From an uncultured SAR86 cluster bacterium (GTDB lineage: Bacteria; Pseudomonadota; Gammaproteobacteria; Magnimaribacterales; D2472): 47,609 nucleotides of DNA. Both the position numbers and the translations under genes were made by a program. A model generated the notes under the pieces. It searched no databases. It saw nothing but the letters and a program-made list of their open reading frames with translations, and was not told the DNA's origin. The stretch lies in NCBI GenBank assembly GCA_902541245.1, contig CACBPT010000005.1, positions 1-47,609 on the forward strand. Reading direction: 5' to 3'. Below, in pieces: positions 9,040 through 14,768 of this stretch. Each line of letters starts with the position of its first letter. The stretch's first letter is position 1.

Positions 9040-9057
9040 CTATTCCACCGTAACGGA
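9040..9057 (-). repeat. glmS 3'-end copy (reads SVTVE-stop)
   Basis: On the minus strand: TCC GTT ACG GTG GAA TAG, preceded by ATT CAA, i.e. I-Q-S-V-T-V-E-stop, matching the C-terminus of GlmS (A-K-S-V-T-V-E-stop at 14765-14782). The gene for the Nmad3-like protein starts 31 bases after the stop-like triplet. The other side carries AAATCACT (from about 9068), similar to the arm sequences of other copies. Confidence 0.8.
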
Positions 9058-9091
9058 TTGAATTTGAAATCACTTTCATTGTCTTAATATA

Positions 9092-9382
9092 TTAAGTTAT
9101 AAGCTTCGGTATTATTCCTAGTTGAGCCAGAATACCAAAGATAATTAACAATATAATGCTAGTGAGCATTTTAAGGTTCTTCTGTTGAATAAATTCAAAT
9201 AAGTCGTCTTCTATAAATTTTCTTATCCAATCATCAGCTTTACCCATCAACTTAACAGCTTTTCTTGTCCATTTGTCAGTCACATCAATTATTAACAATG
9301 AAAATGCTGAAATGATAAGCCACACAAAACCATTAAGAGTCATGTCGATTAGCCAACCTATAATCACCCAATTTATTTCCAT
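9092..9382 (-). CDS. Hypothetical membrane protein (96 aa)
   Basis: The product has an N-terminal double-hydrophobic region (INWVIIGWLIDM and FVWLIISAFSLLIIDV), a charged amphipathic middle (TDKWTRKAVKLMGKADDWI) and a C-terminal membrane helix (MLTSIILLIIFGILAQLGII). Family not recognised. It is the only gene between two glmS-end copies, with ATG 31 bases past the upstream copy, which is the standard placement in this array. Confidence 0.55.
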   Translation of the reverse strand: MEINWVIIGWLIDMTLNGFVWLIISAFSLLIIDVTDKWTRKAVKLMGKADDWIRKFIEDDLFEFIQQKNLKMLTSIILLIIFGILAQLGIIPKLIT

Positions 9383-9413
9383 TATTAAACCCTGAAAATC
9401 TAATTTTATTTTT

Positions 9414-9431
9414 ATACTCCACCGTCACTGA
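9414..9431 (-). repeat. glmS 3'-end copy (SVTVE, stop changed to Tyr codon)
   Basis: Minus strand TCA GTG ACG GTG GAG TAT, i.e. S-V-T-V-E-Y: the stop triplet has changed to TAT. Beyond it at 9434-9451 is AGATTAAACTATCTACTT, matching 16 of 18 bases of the arm at 13778-13795 next to another copy. Confidence 0.8.
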
Positions 9432-9550
9432 GAAGATTAAACTATCTACTTTTATTAATCCTCATAATCATTATACTTACAGAACTTTTTTTTAAACTTT
9501 TTCCTATCCATTTTTTTAAAAGAAAAGTGTTTATCTAGTATCATATCGCC

Positions 9551-10666
9551 ATGAAAATAAATTCATTCACGCCGCCAAATAGGATTTTAATGGGTCCAGG
9601 TCCATCTGACGTTTGTGACAGAGTTTTGGAAGCTATGGCTAGACCAACTATTGGTCATCTAGATCCTATTTTTATAAAAATGATGGATGAAACAAAACAG
9701 TTACTTCAATATGCATTTCAAACACAGAATGAGTTAACTTTTGCCTTATCGGCTCCTGGTATGGCAGGTATGGAATCTTGCTTTGCAAATCTTGTTGAAC
9801 CTGATGACAAAGTAATTATCGCTAAAAATGGTTTCTTTGGCGAAAGAATGAAGGAGAATGTCGAACGATTTGGTGGAATACCAATAGTTATTGATGATGA
9901 ATGGGGAACAAAAGTAGACTTAAATAAAATTGAATCAGCCTTGAATGAACACAAGGATGCAAAAATTGTTGCTTCAGTTCATGCTGAAACCTCTACCGGG
10001 GCTCTTACAGATCCAGAATCAATTACAAAATTAGCACATGACCACGGATGTTTATCAATTGTAGATACTGTAACTGGTTTGGCTGGAGTTCCTTTAAAAG
10101 TAGATGAATGGGGAATTGACGCAATTTATTCTGGTACACAAAAGTGTTTGTCTGCTTCTCCTGGTCTATCGCCAATTAGTTTTAGTAATGCCGCAAAGGA
10201 AAAGATTAAGAATAGAAAATCAAAAGTGAAAAGTTGGTTTCATGATTTAAACTTAATCATGTCATATTGGGAAGGAGAAGGAGGCCGATCTTATCATCAT
10301 ACTGCACCAATAAATTCATTGTATGGACTGCATGAAGCCTTGATAATGTTAAGTGAAGAAGGCCTAGAAAATTCATGGAAAAGACACAAAGAGAACCATC
10401 TTCAACTCCGAGAGGGCTTAGAAAAATTAAATATAGAATTTTTAGTAAAAGAAGAGGACAGATTGCCTCAATTAAATGCTATCTATATTCCTGATGGTGT
10501 AAAAGATCTTGAATCAAGACAAAGACTGTTAAACGAATTTAATCTCGAAATTGGAGCTGGTCTTGGAGTTCTTGCAGGAAAAGTTTGGCGCATTGGACTT
10601 ATGGGACAATCTTCCAATAAAAAGAATATTGAGTATTGTTTAAATTCTCTTGCGGAAGTAATTTAA
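9551..10666 (+). CDS. Class V aminotransferase, alanine/serine-glyoxylate aminotransferase (AGXT-like)
   Basis: A 371-residue fold-type I PLP enzyme closely resembling alanine-glyoxylate aminotransferase. Seen: LMGPGPSDV and GHLDP near the N-terminus, SAPGMAGMES, an aspartate in IVDTVTGLAG that would bind the PLP pyridine, the Schiff-base lysine in YSGTQKCLSASPG (Lys198), YHHTAPINSLYGL, and GKVWRIGLMG near the end. It would convert glyoxylate to glycine with alanine or serine as donor, linking photorespiration-like C2 or purine-derived carbon to amino acids. It is the only + strand gene between glmS and the esterase region. No strong Shine-Dalgarno precedes the ATG. The 168-bp spacer upstream is AT-rich with a TATACT (9472-9477) that could be a -10 element. 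Confidence 0.9.
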   Translation: MKINSFTPPNRILMGPGPSDVCDRVLEAMARPTIGHLDPIFIKMMDETKQLLQYAFQTQNELTFALSAPGMAGMESCFANLVEPDDKVIIAKNGFFGERMKENVERFGGIPIVIDDEWGTKVDLNKIESALNEHKDAKIVASVHAETSTGALTDPESITKLAHDHGCLSIVDTVTGLAGVPLKVDEWGIDAIYSGTQKCLSASPGLSPISFSNAAKEKIKNRKSKVKSWFHDLNLIMSYWEGEGGRSYHHTAPINSLYGLHEALIMLSEEGLENSWKRHKENHLQLREGLEKLNIEFLVKEEDRLPQLNAIYIPDGVKDLESRQRLLNEFNLEIGAGLGVLAGKVWRIGLMGQSSNKKNIEYCLNSLAEVI

Positions 10667-10686
10667 AATTTTAAAAATCACTCTTA

Positions 10687-10965
10687 CTATTCTTCTATGT
10701 TTTCCAAAGTCTCACGTAAGATTTCTATAGTCTCGATAGAAATTTTTCCTGAAACATTTGCGCCCACAAAAGTTATCAGCATTATGAATAAACCAACCCA
10801 AAAACAACTTGTTGAATTTTCCTCACCCTTATAAATATATCCTAGGGCAACCATCATCATTCCCAGCGCATAAAATAACCAAGAACCATAATAACTATCA
10901 TACTCAGATAATAAAACTGCAAATATAAATGCGGAAGTCAGGAATATTCCAATAAACTTTTTCAT
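10687..10965 (-). CDS. Small membrane protein, paralogue of the protein at 7152-7412
   Basis: A 92-residue protein: hydrophobic N-terminal helix (FIGIFLTSAFIFAVLL), SEYDSYYGSW, a second membrane stretch LFYALGMMMVALGYIY, a polar loop (KGEENSTSC), a third helix FWVGLFIMLITFVGANVSG and an acidic C-terminal tail. It shares its hydropathy pattern and several residues with the 86-residue protein about 3.3 kb away. ATG follows the glmS-end copy at 10998-11015 by 32 bases. It is convergent with the aminotransferase, 20 bases apart. Function unknown. Confidence 0.6.
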   Translation of the reverse strand: MKKFIGIFLTSAFIFAVLLSEYDSYYGSWLFYALGMMMVALGYIYKGEENSTSCFWVGLFIMLITFVGANVSGKISIETIEILRETLENIEE

Positions 10966-10997
10966 ATTACTTCAATCTTTTTATTCTCTGTTTTGTT

Positions 10998-11015
10998 CTA
11001 CTCCACCGTAACTGA
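10998..11015 (-). repeat. glmS 3'-end copy (reads QSVTVE-stop)
   Basis: Minus strand: TTT CAA then TCA GTT ACG GTG GAG TAG, i.e. F-Q-S-V-T-V-E-stop. Directly after the stop comes GAACAAAACAGAGAATAAAA, related to the arm after glmS itself (GTTTGAACAGAGAATTAA). Confidence 0.85.
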
Positions 11016-11038
11016 TTGAAATAAACTCAACCTGTTTT

Positions 11039-11308
11039 TTACAATTCAAAGATCTCGTCTAGAATAAACATCTCAACACCGCCTGTTATTTTGTCCTCTG
11101 ACATTGCCTCTGCAGTTGCTGGATCATTAAATACTCTTACAAACTTATCAACATCATTTGTTTCAAAAACAGCAATTACTGTTTTATCATTTGCTGTCCC
11201 CATATGCGCAAGAGAAACGCCCTGACTTTTAAATAAATCATCATGGGTCTTAAACTTTTCTCTCCAGTGATCAACGCTCTCCACTTCTGCTCTTACTGCT
11301 ATTAACAT
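11039..11308 (-). CDS. Small dimeric alpha/beta-barrel-like protein (89 aa)
   Basis: The soluble sequence MLIAVRAEVESVDHWREKF ... GVEMFILDEIFEL has the beta-alpha-beta-beta-alpha-beta rhythm of ferredoxin-like dimeric barrels (antibiotic-biosynthesis monooxygenase / cyclase-like small proteins), including the typical W-R-x-x-F after strand 1 and D-P-A-T-A-E-A-M in the second helix. A good Shine-Dalgarno, AAGGAGA, precedes the ATG. It lies second in its cassette. The biochemical role cannot be assigned. Confidence 0.6.
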   Translation of the reverse strand: MLIAVRAEVESVDHWREKFKTHDDLFKSQGVSLAHMGTANDKTVIAVFETNDVDKFVRVFNDPATAEAMSEDKITGGVEMFILDEIFEL

Positions 11309-11349
11309 TTAGTATCTCCTTTATAGTCCATTGTAAATTACTTTTTTAT

Positions 11350-11592
11350 TCATAAACCTCTCCTAAGCAAAATAAAATTAATAATGCGGTCTAGACAGGT
11401 TAATAATGCCACAAACACCCATTTGAATTGACCTCCATCTTCAAGAATAGATGTTAAGACAACTCCTAGAAAAACAGAATGAATAAACCATCTTTTTTTA
11501 AATATTTTACATTCTGTAAAAAGGACGTATTTTAAAATTCTCAGTACTAATATAATAAATTCAAAACTTTTCACTATAATTTTATCAACCAA
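11350..11592 (-). CDS. Hypothetical small membrane protein (about 80 aa)
   Basis: The open frame has a hydrophobic, Lys/Arg-punctuated sequence with likely helices at FEFIILVLRILKYVLF, FIHSVFLGVVLTSIL and WVFVALLTCLDRIINFILL. The start is TTG (11590-11592), 11 bases past the glmS-end copy at 11604; no ATG lies near. It is a weak gene call: no recognisable family and no clear ribosome-binding site, but the position after a copy fits the array. Confidence 0.4.
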   Translation of the reverse strand: MVDKIIVKSFEFIILVLRILKYVLFTECKIFKKRWFIHSVFLGVVLTSILEDGGQFKWVFVALLTCLDRIINFILLRRGL

Positions 11593-11603
11593 TAAATCTT
11601 TCT

Positions 11604-11621
11604 CTATTCAACTGATACTGA
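11604..11621 (-). repeat. glmS 3'-end copy (reads SVSVE-stop)
   Basis: Minus strand: TCA GTA TCA GTT GAA TAG, i.e. S-V-S-V-E-stop (Thr codon changed to Ser). Its outer arm at 11623-11641, TAGTTTAAACAGTGATTTA, is the inverted match of the arm at the far end of the same cassette (12083-12102). Confidence 0.8.
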
Positions 11622-11625
11622 TTAG

Positions 11626-11641
11626 TTTAAACAGTGATTTA
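11626..11641 (+). repeat. Terminal inverted repeat, distal end of the 11.6-12.1 kb cassette
   Basis: TTTAAACAGTGATTTA is a perfect 16-base inverted match of 12083-12098. Together the two bracket the NTF2-like gene. Confidence 0.75.
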
Positions 11642-11646
11642 ATTAT

Positions 11647-12081
11647 TTATTTTCCAGTTGAAATATTTATTGGAATTATAGCGATCTTTAATTTCCAATA
11701 ATCTCCTCTTTTTATTAAAGTTAAATTTGTATCCGTAGATATAAGTTCAATATCTTGATTGTTAAACCTAGTAAAGTTAGTTTTATATATTGCAAAATCT
11801 TCTTGTGAAACTATTGGATCTATCGAATTGATTTTTGAATATGACCAACCTTCTTTTTTTAAGTTTTCATAATTAACAATTTCACTGTAACTTTTTGCAA
11901 CTACTATTTCATCACCAACAAAATAAGTAATTGGTAAATCCCAAAGATCATTAATTTTATTTATATCCATCTCATTGAAATGATAGAAAAAATCTTCGAT
12001 CACTTTCTCTGGGTTGTTGTTTGCGTCTTTTGCAAATAACAAAGAAGAAAATAAAAATAAAGTTAATAAAATGTTTCTCAT
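11647..12081 (-). CDS. Exported NTF2-like (SnoaL/DUF4440-type) protein
   Basis: A 144-residue product from ATG 12079-12081 (a GTG three codons further up is possible). The signal peptide MRNILLTLFLFSSLLFA is clear. The mature part has the cone-shaped NTF2-like pattern: helix PEKVIEDFFYHFNEMD, DINKINDLWDLP, then beta strands ending TNLTLIKRGDYWKLKIAII, the usual final W-K strand. Such proteins bind small ligands or act as periplasmic accessory proteins; no catalytic set is evident. It is the only gene of a cassette bounded by perfect 16-base terminal inverted repeats, and starts 18 bases after the glmS-like TAG. Confidence 0.65.
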   Translation of the reverse strand: MRNILLTLFLFSSLLFAKDANNNPEKVIEDFFYHFNEMDINKINDLWDLPITYFVGDEIVVAKSYSEIVNYENLKKEGWSYSKINSIDPIVSQEDFAIYKTNFTRFNNQDIELISTDTNLTLIKRGDYWKLKIAIIPINISTGK

Positions 12082-12082
12082 G

Positions 12083-12098
12083 TAAATCACTGTTTAAA
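12083..12098 (-). repeat. Terminal inverted repeat, glmS-proximal end of the 11.6-12.1 kb cassette
   Basis: Reverse complement of 11626-11641 over 16 bases. With the adjoining TAG the match extends to TAGTTTTAAACAGTGATTTA against TAGTTTAAACAGTGATTTA, differing by one T. Confidence 0.75.
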
Positions 12099-12099
12099 A

Positions 12100-12117
12100 C
12101 TACTCCACGGTAACGGA
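12100..12117 (-). repeat. glmS 3'-end copy (reads YSVTVE-stop), itself palindromic
   Basis: Minus strand: TAC then TCC GTT ACC GTG GAG TAG, i.e. Y-S-V-T-V-E-stop. TACTCC ... GGAGTA (12101-12106 and 12115-12120) is also a perfect inverted repeat around the core. Confidence 0.85.
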
Positions 12118-12165
12118 GTATTCTTACCCCACCCCATATTTAATATTTTTAGATTATCGCATAAG

Positions 12166-12897
12166 TTAAAAGGGTATATCTTCGTCTCTGTAGACATGAA
12201 TAACATTTTCATAGTTAGTTGCAGAGTTTTTTGCAGAGTTTTTTGATAAGGGTTTAGTGGTTCCACCCTCCCAGTCTGAAAAAATTTCATTTGTTTTTGA
12301 TTTTACGAACTCATTTATTTCCTCTTGGGATATCATTACCCTTGAAAATGTTCCCCCAAGCAACTCATTAAGACTGTTTGCAACAATTGTTAACATCATA
12401 ATTGATCCTGTAATTGGCAATGTTAAAAATCTTGCAACAAACAATGGAAGATATGCTGCTAAATTTTTATCACCAACTTTTTCTTCGGGATAACTCATAA
12501 TTTCCATAAAACCATCATTAAACTCTTTTATAATTTTTGGATCCACGACTCCTTGTAACGATTTATAGTCTTTTCTTGAAATATGTTTTCTAGCATACTT
12601 TCTAGCATTGAGTTTGAACTTTTCTTTTTCTATTTCTATTTCTACTAATAATTTTTTTGGTGTTTCTTCTAGAAATGAAACAATATAAGTATCACTTTTG
12701 TAATCATTACAAACCCAACACAATGTTTGAATATTGTATTCACTCAATTCAAGATCAGGTCTTAATTTTCTGGGAATAATGTGATCGCCACACAACCTTT
12801 TTGTAGAACCACACCTTAAACAAGATTTGTCTCTTTTTCGAATCTTTTTGCTTAACGACTTCCACTCTTTGGAATTAAGAAAATCGTCTTTTGCCAT
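12166..12897 (-). CDS. HNH endonuclease-domain protein with C-terminal hydrophobic region
   Basis: From ATG 12895-12897 the product has 243 residues; a longer TTG start at 12927 is possible but less likely. Residues 20-70 form a four-cysteine HNH domain: CLRC (26/29), CGDHI with His39, and CWVCNDYK (60-67). This ββα-metal fold cuts DNA in homing endonucleases, restriction and phage enzymes. Residues about 140-180 (LAAYLPLFVARFLTLPITGS, IMMLTIVANSLNELLGG) are strongly hydrophobic, unusual for a free HNH enzyme and suggesting membrane attachment. One base separates it from the 54-residue membrane protein gene upstream, so the pair is probably co-translated. Confidence 0.75.
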   Translation of the reverse strand: MAKDDFLNSKEWKSLSKKIRKRDKSCLRCGSTKRLCGDHIIPRKLRPDLELSEYNIQTLCWVCNDYKSDTYIVSFLEETPKKLLVEIEIEKEKFKLNARKYARKHISRKDYKSLQGVVDPKIIKEFNDGFMEIMSYPEEKVGDKNLAAYLPLFVARFLTLPITGSIMMLTIVANSLNELLGGTFSRVMISQEEINEFVKSKTNEIFSDWEGGTTKPLSKNSAKNSATNYENVIHVYRDEDIPF

Positions 12898-12898
12898 C

Positions 12899-13063
12899 TT
12901 ATTTGAAACCTTTGAAGTTTTTAACAACTATAAAAACTATTACCCCAATTATTATTCCAACCAAGGAATCAAACCAACCTACGGGTCTAACATTAGAAAC
13001 ATAAAACATAAATGCTGTGACCCCTAAAATTATTGCAATTATTGTTGAAATGCTAAATCTCAT
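12899..13063 (-). CDS. Small membrane protein (54 aa) upstream of the HNH gene
   Basis: The frame runs from ATG (13061-13063) to TAA (12899-12901). The product has two hydrophobic helices, ISTIIAIILGVTAFMFYV and SLVGIIIGVIVFIVVKNF, and ends KNFKGFK. GAGAAG 8 bases before the ATG is a plausible ribosome-binding site. Stop and the next ATG read TAAGATG, indicating coupling to the HNH protein. The HNH protein also carries hydrophobic segments, so the two might form a membrane complex; that is inference. Confidence 0.6.
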   Translation of the reverse strand: MRFSISTIIAIILGVTAFMFYVSNVRPVGWFDSLVGIIIGVIVFIVVKNFKGFK

Positions 13064-13120
13064 AAGATCATCTTCTCAATAATTTTAAATAACTACAAGA
13101 TTTGAAATGTGGCGAGGTCT

Positions 13121-13138
13121 TTATTCGACGGTTACTGA
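13121..13138 (-). repeat. glmS 3'-end copy (reads KSVTVE-stop)
   Basis: Minus strand: TTC AAG then TCA GTA ACC GTC GAA TAA. F-K-S-V-T-V-E-stop keeps even the Lys before Ser seen in GlmS (A-K-S-V-T-V-E). Confidence 0.87.
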
Positions 13139-13147
13139 CTTGAACAA

Positions 13148-13160
13148 AACAGTGATTTAA
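13148..13160 (+). repeat. Terminal inverted repeat, distal end of the 13.1-13.75 kb cassette
   Basis: AACAGTGATTTAA is a perfect 13-base inverted match of 13740-13752, flanking the 182-residue hypothetical gene. Confidence 0.7.
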
Positions 13161-13189
13161 CTCCAACCCTTTTGTATTAATGTCATCTA

Positions 13190-13738
13190 CTATCCAAAAT
13201 GTTTATCTAAAATTTCTTTAAGAGTGATGTTAAATAGAAAATTATAATCTTTTTTTGTTAGATAAGTATTTTCTTCATTATGATCACTAACAGGGTAAGT
13301 TTTATCATCAATATATTTCCAGTAATCAGAATCTATCAAGGCACAGACAGACAGTAGGGCGTCTTGATATATATCTATTTTGGTTTGATAGTATCCATGG
13401 TCAATAACTCCTTTCCCGCTTGAATCAACGTTTCCATAACCAGAATTCGTAGCATCTACTATTCTCATGTAAACATCAAAGAGATAAGCATTATTTGTTT
13501 GTTCGCAGTGCAGTTTAGCAATTTCTCTATTTTTTATGCTGACTTCGGTCCCTCTAGTCATTTCTGACTTTATTAGTAAATAAAATACTTTTCTTAGAGA
13601 ATCATTTTTTTCACAACACTTATTAATTGCACTGTCTATAGTTTCTGCAACCTTAGGTTGATTGTAATGTCTCTTTAATGAAAATCCTACAAAAAATGCC
13701 TTTAGAGGTAGTATGTTTATATCTAGAGATGTTTTCAA
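13190..13738 (-). CDS. Hypothetical protein (182 aa)
   Basis: Unrecognised soluble, mostly helical protein with a twin cysteine (INKCCEKND), polar helices and a C-terminal FNITLKEILDKHFG. The apparent start is TTG (13736-13738), reading KTSLDINILPLKAF; no ATG lies nearby. It starts 19 bases after the glmS-like TAG at 13758 and is the only gene of a cassette with perfect 13-base terminal inverted repeats. Confidence 0.55.
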   Translation of the reverse strand: MKTSLDINILPLKAFFVGFSLKRHYNQPKVAETIDSAINKCCEKNDSLRKVFYLLIKSEMTRGTEVSIKNREIAKLHCEQTNNAYLFDVYMRIVDATNSGYGNVDSSGKGVIDHGYYQTKIDIYQDALLSVCALIDSDYWKYIDDKTYPVSDHNEENTYLTKKDYNFLFNITLKEILDKHFG

Positions 13739-13739
13739 T

Positions 13740-13752
13740 TTAAATCACTGTT
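13740..13752 (-). repeat. Terminal inverted repeat, glmS-proximal end of the 13.1-13.75 kb cassette
   Basis: TTAAATCACTGTT on the + strand, reverse complement of 13148-13160, overlapping the translation-start region of the 182-residue gene. Confidence 0.7.
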
Positions 13753-13757
13753 CGAAA

Positions 13758-13775
13758 CTACTCGACAGTCACTGA
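13758..13775 (-). repeat. glmS 3'-end copy (reads YSVTVE-stop)
   Basis: Minus strand: TCA GTG ACT GTC GAG TAG preceded by TAC, i.e. Y-S-V-T-V-E-stop. CTACTC ... GAGTAG flanks the core as a perfect hexamer inverted repeat. Confidence 0.85.
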
Positions 13776-13777
13776 GT

Positions 13778-13795
13778 AGATTTAACTGTCTACTT
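13778..13795 (+). repeat. Terminal inverted repeat, distal end of the 13.8-14.3 kb cassette
   Basis: AGATTTAACTGTCTACTT is the inverted match, 15 of 18 bases, of the sequence at 14280-14297. Confidence 0.6.
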
Positions 13796-13849
13796 GTTGG
13801 TTTATGGAATCTAATTAAAAATTCTATGTGCCTTTCTTTCATTAAACTT

Positions 13850-14236
13850 CTATGTTGTTTTGCTGAACTTCTTGTGAGTCAATGTAAACAAACATGCTCC
13901 AATTATAGTCCATAGAATATCATTCCAATCGAAGACACCTCTTCCAGGTGTAAAAATTGTAATGAACTCATTGGCAATTAATCCCAATATGGAGATTCCT
14001 ACTGACCAATAGAGTCGATTTTTAAATAAAGATGAATAAGGTTTGGATACTTCTGGAATCACCACATATAACAGAGCAGGCAATCCAATTCCTGGCAAGA
14101 AATTTGGAGCAACCCCAAGAAGATAAATTATTATTTCATTGGCACCATCATAATTTGGTCTTATGTAATCCTGGACTATAGAAAAAAGCAAAAAAGAAAT
14201 AGCAAAAATAATGTAATAAACGAACTTTCTATTCAT
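13850..14236 (-). CDS. Four-helix membrane protein, VanZ-like
   Basis: A 128-residue protein with membrane segments near residues 5-22 (VYYIIFAISFLLFSIV), 35-60 (IIIYLLGVAPNFLPGIGLPALLYVV), 75-93 (LYWSVGISILGLIANEF) and 103-120. The stretch TPGRGVFDWNDILWTIIGA resembles the conserved GR..D..D...N..GA turn of VanZ-like proteins. Function unknown. It is alone in its cassette, with ATG about 60 bases past the degenerate glmS-end copy. Confidence 0.55.
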   Translation of the reverse strand: MNRKFVYYIIFAISFLLFSIVQDYIRPNYDGANEIIIYLLGVAPNFLPGIGLPALLYVVIPEVSKPYSSLFKNRLYWSVGISILGLIANEFITIFTPGRGVFDWNDILWTIIGACLFTLTHKKFSKTT

Positions 14237-14279
14237 TTTTATGTTTTATCACTAATATTTAATATCCACAATCTTGTAA

Positions 14280-14297
14280 AAGTGGACAGTTCTATCT
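14280..14297 (-). repeat. Terminal inverted repeat, glmS-proximal end of the 13.8-14.3 kb cassette
   Basis: Minus strand AGATAGAACTGTCCACTT against AGATTTAACTGTCTACTT at 13778-13795 (3 mismatches in 18). Confidence 0.6.
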
Positions 14298-14313
14298 GCT
14301 CAATGGTAACGAA
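14296..14313 (-). repeat. Degenerate glmS 3'-end copy (FVTIEQ)
   Basis: Minus strand: TTC GTT ACC ATT GAG CAG, i.e. F-V-T-I-E-Q in place of S-V-T-V-E-stop. It has changed more than its neighbours but lies at the expected place, between the arms of two cassettes. Confidence 0.6.
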
Positions 14314-14405
14314 TTCATTTTGAGTGCAGAATTAAGAGTATGTCTTTTTCTAAACCCTTTGTGAAATTTTAAATAAAATTCAATTTCTTTATAGTTCATA
14401 AAAAA

Positions 14406-14768
14406 TCAACATATCATGCAATGATCGATAAGAATTTTGCCTTCTACTTCCTTAAAAATTGCTTGATTGATCAATTCGTCATTACTTGAAGAAGTTTTTT
14501 GTTTCCAAACAATTCCAACTGAGTCGCTTCTTCTAAATAAGCACACAAACTCTCTTTTAGTCCAATAAATTTTTGGTTCAATTGATAACTGTCTTTTGAG
14601 TTCTTCAGGTGTAACTATGGACTTCATTCTATCTGTGAAATCCTTTGTATGCTTTTTATGGTCACCCTCATTGGAACCCTCCAAACAACTATCCATAATC
14701 GGTTCTACTATACTAAGAATTTCATCTTCACTAAGATTGGGGAGTTTTAATTCTCTGTTCAAACTCAT
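14406..14768 (-). CDS. Hypothetical protein (120 aa), translationally coupled to glmS
   Basis: The ATG (14766-14768) overlaps the glmS stop in ATGA, so translation is probably coupled to glmS. The product MSLNRELKLPNLSEDEILSI begins soluble and mildly acidic, has a helix-rich first half, a YWTKREFVCLFRRSDSVGIVW strand-rich middle and ends EGKILIDHCMIC. No family recognised. Codons 2-7 (AGT TTG AAC AGA GAA TTA) are also the arm sequence that follows other glmS-end copies, showing that the N-terminus was formed by the integration junction. Confidence 0.7.
   Translation of the reverse strand: MSLNRELKLPNLSEDEILSIVEPIMDSCLEGSNEGDHKKHTKDFTDRMKSIVTPEELKRQLSIEPKIYWTKREFVCLFRRSDSVGIVWKQKTSSSNDELINQAIFKEVEGKILIDHCMIC
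14747..14764 (-). repeat. Arm sequence after glmS, inverted partner of 14318-14335
   Basis: Minus strand GTTTGAACAGAGAATTAA directly after the glmS TGA. The inverted partner TTTTGAGTGCAGAATTAA at 14318-14335 matches 13 of 18 bases. The same arm family follows the copies at 13758 and 12100. Confidence 0.55.

Noticed and set aside
10674-10700. AAATCACT followed by CTATTCTTC near the end of the 92-residue gene, resembling an arm plus glmS-end copy
   Set aside because: Read in the glmS direction it gives E-N-I-E-E-stop, sharing only the last Glu and the stop with S-V-T-V-E-stop. It lies in the coding end of the small membrane protein, so I treat it as chance.
12087-12290. 67-residue minus-strand open frame between the NTF2-like and HNH genes
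   Set aside because: It overlaps the end of the HNH gene in another frame, runs across a glmS-end copy and shows no protein-like conservation.
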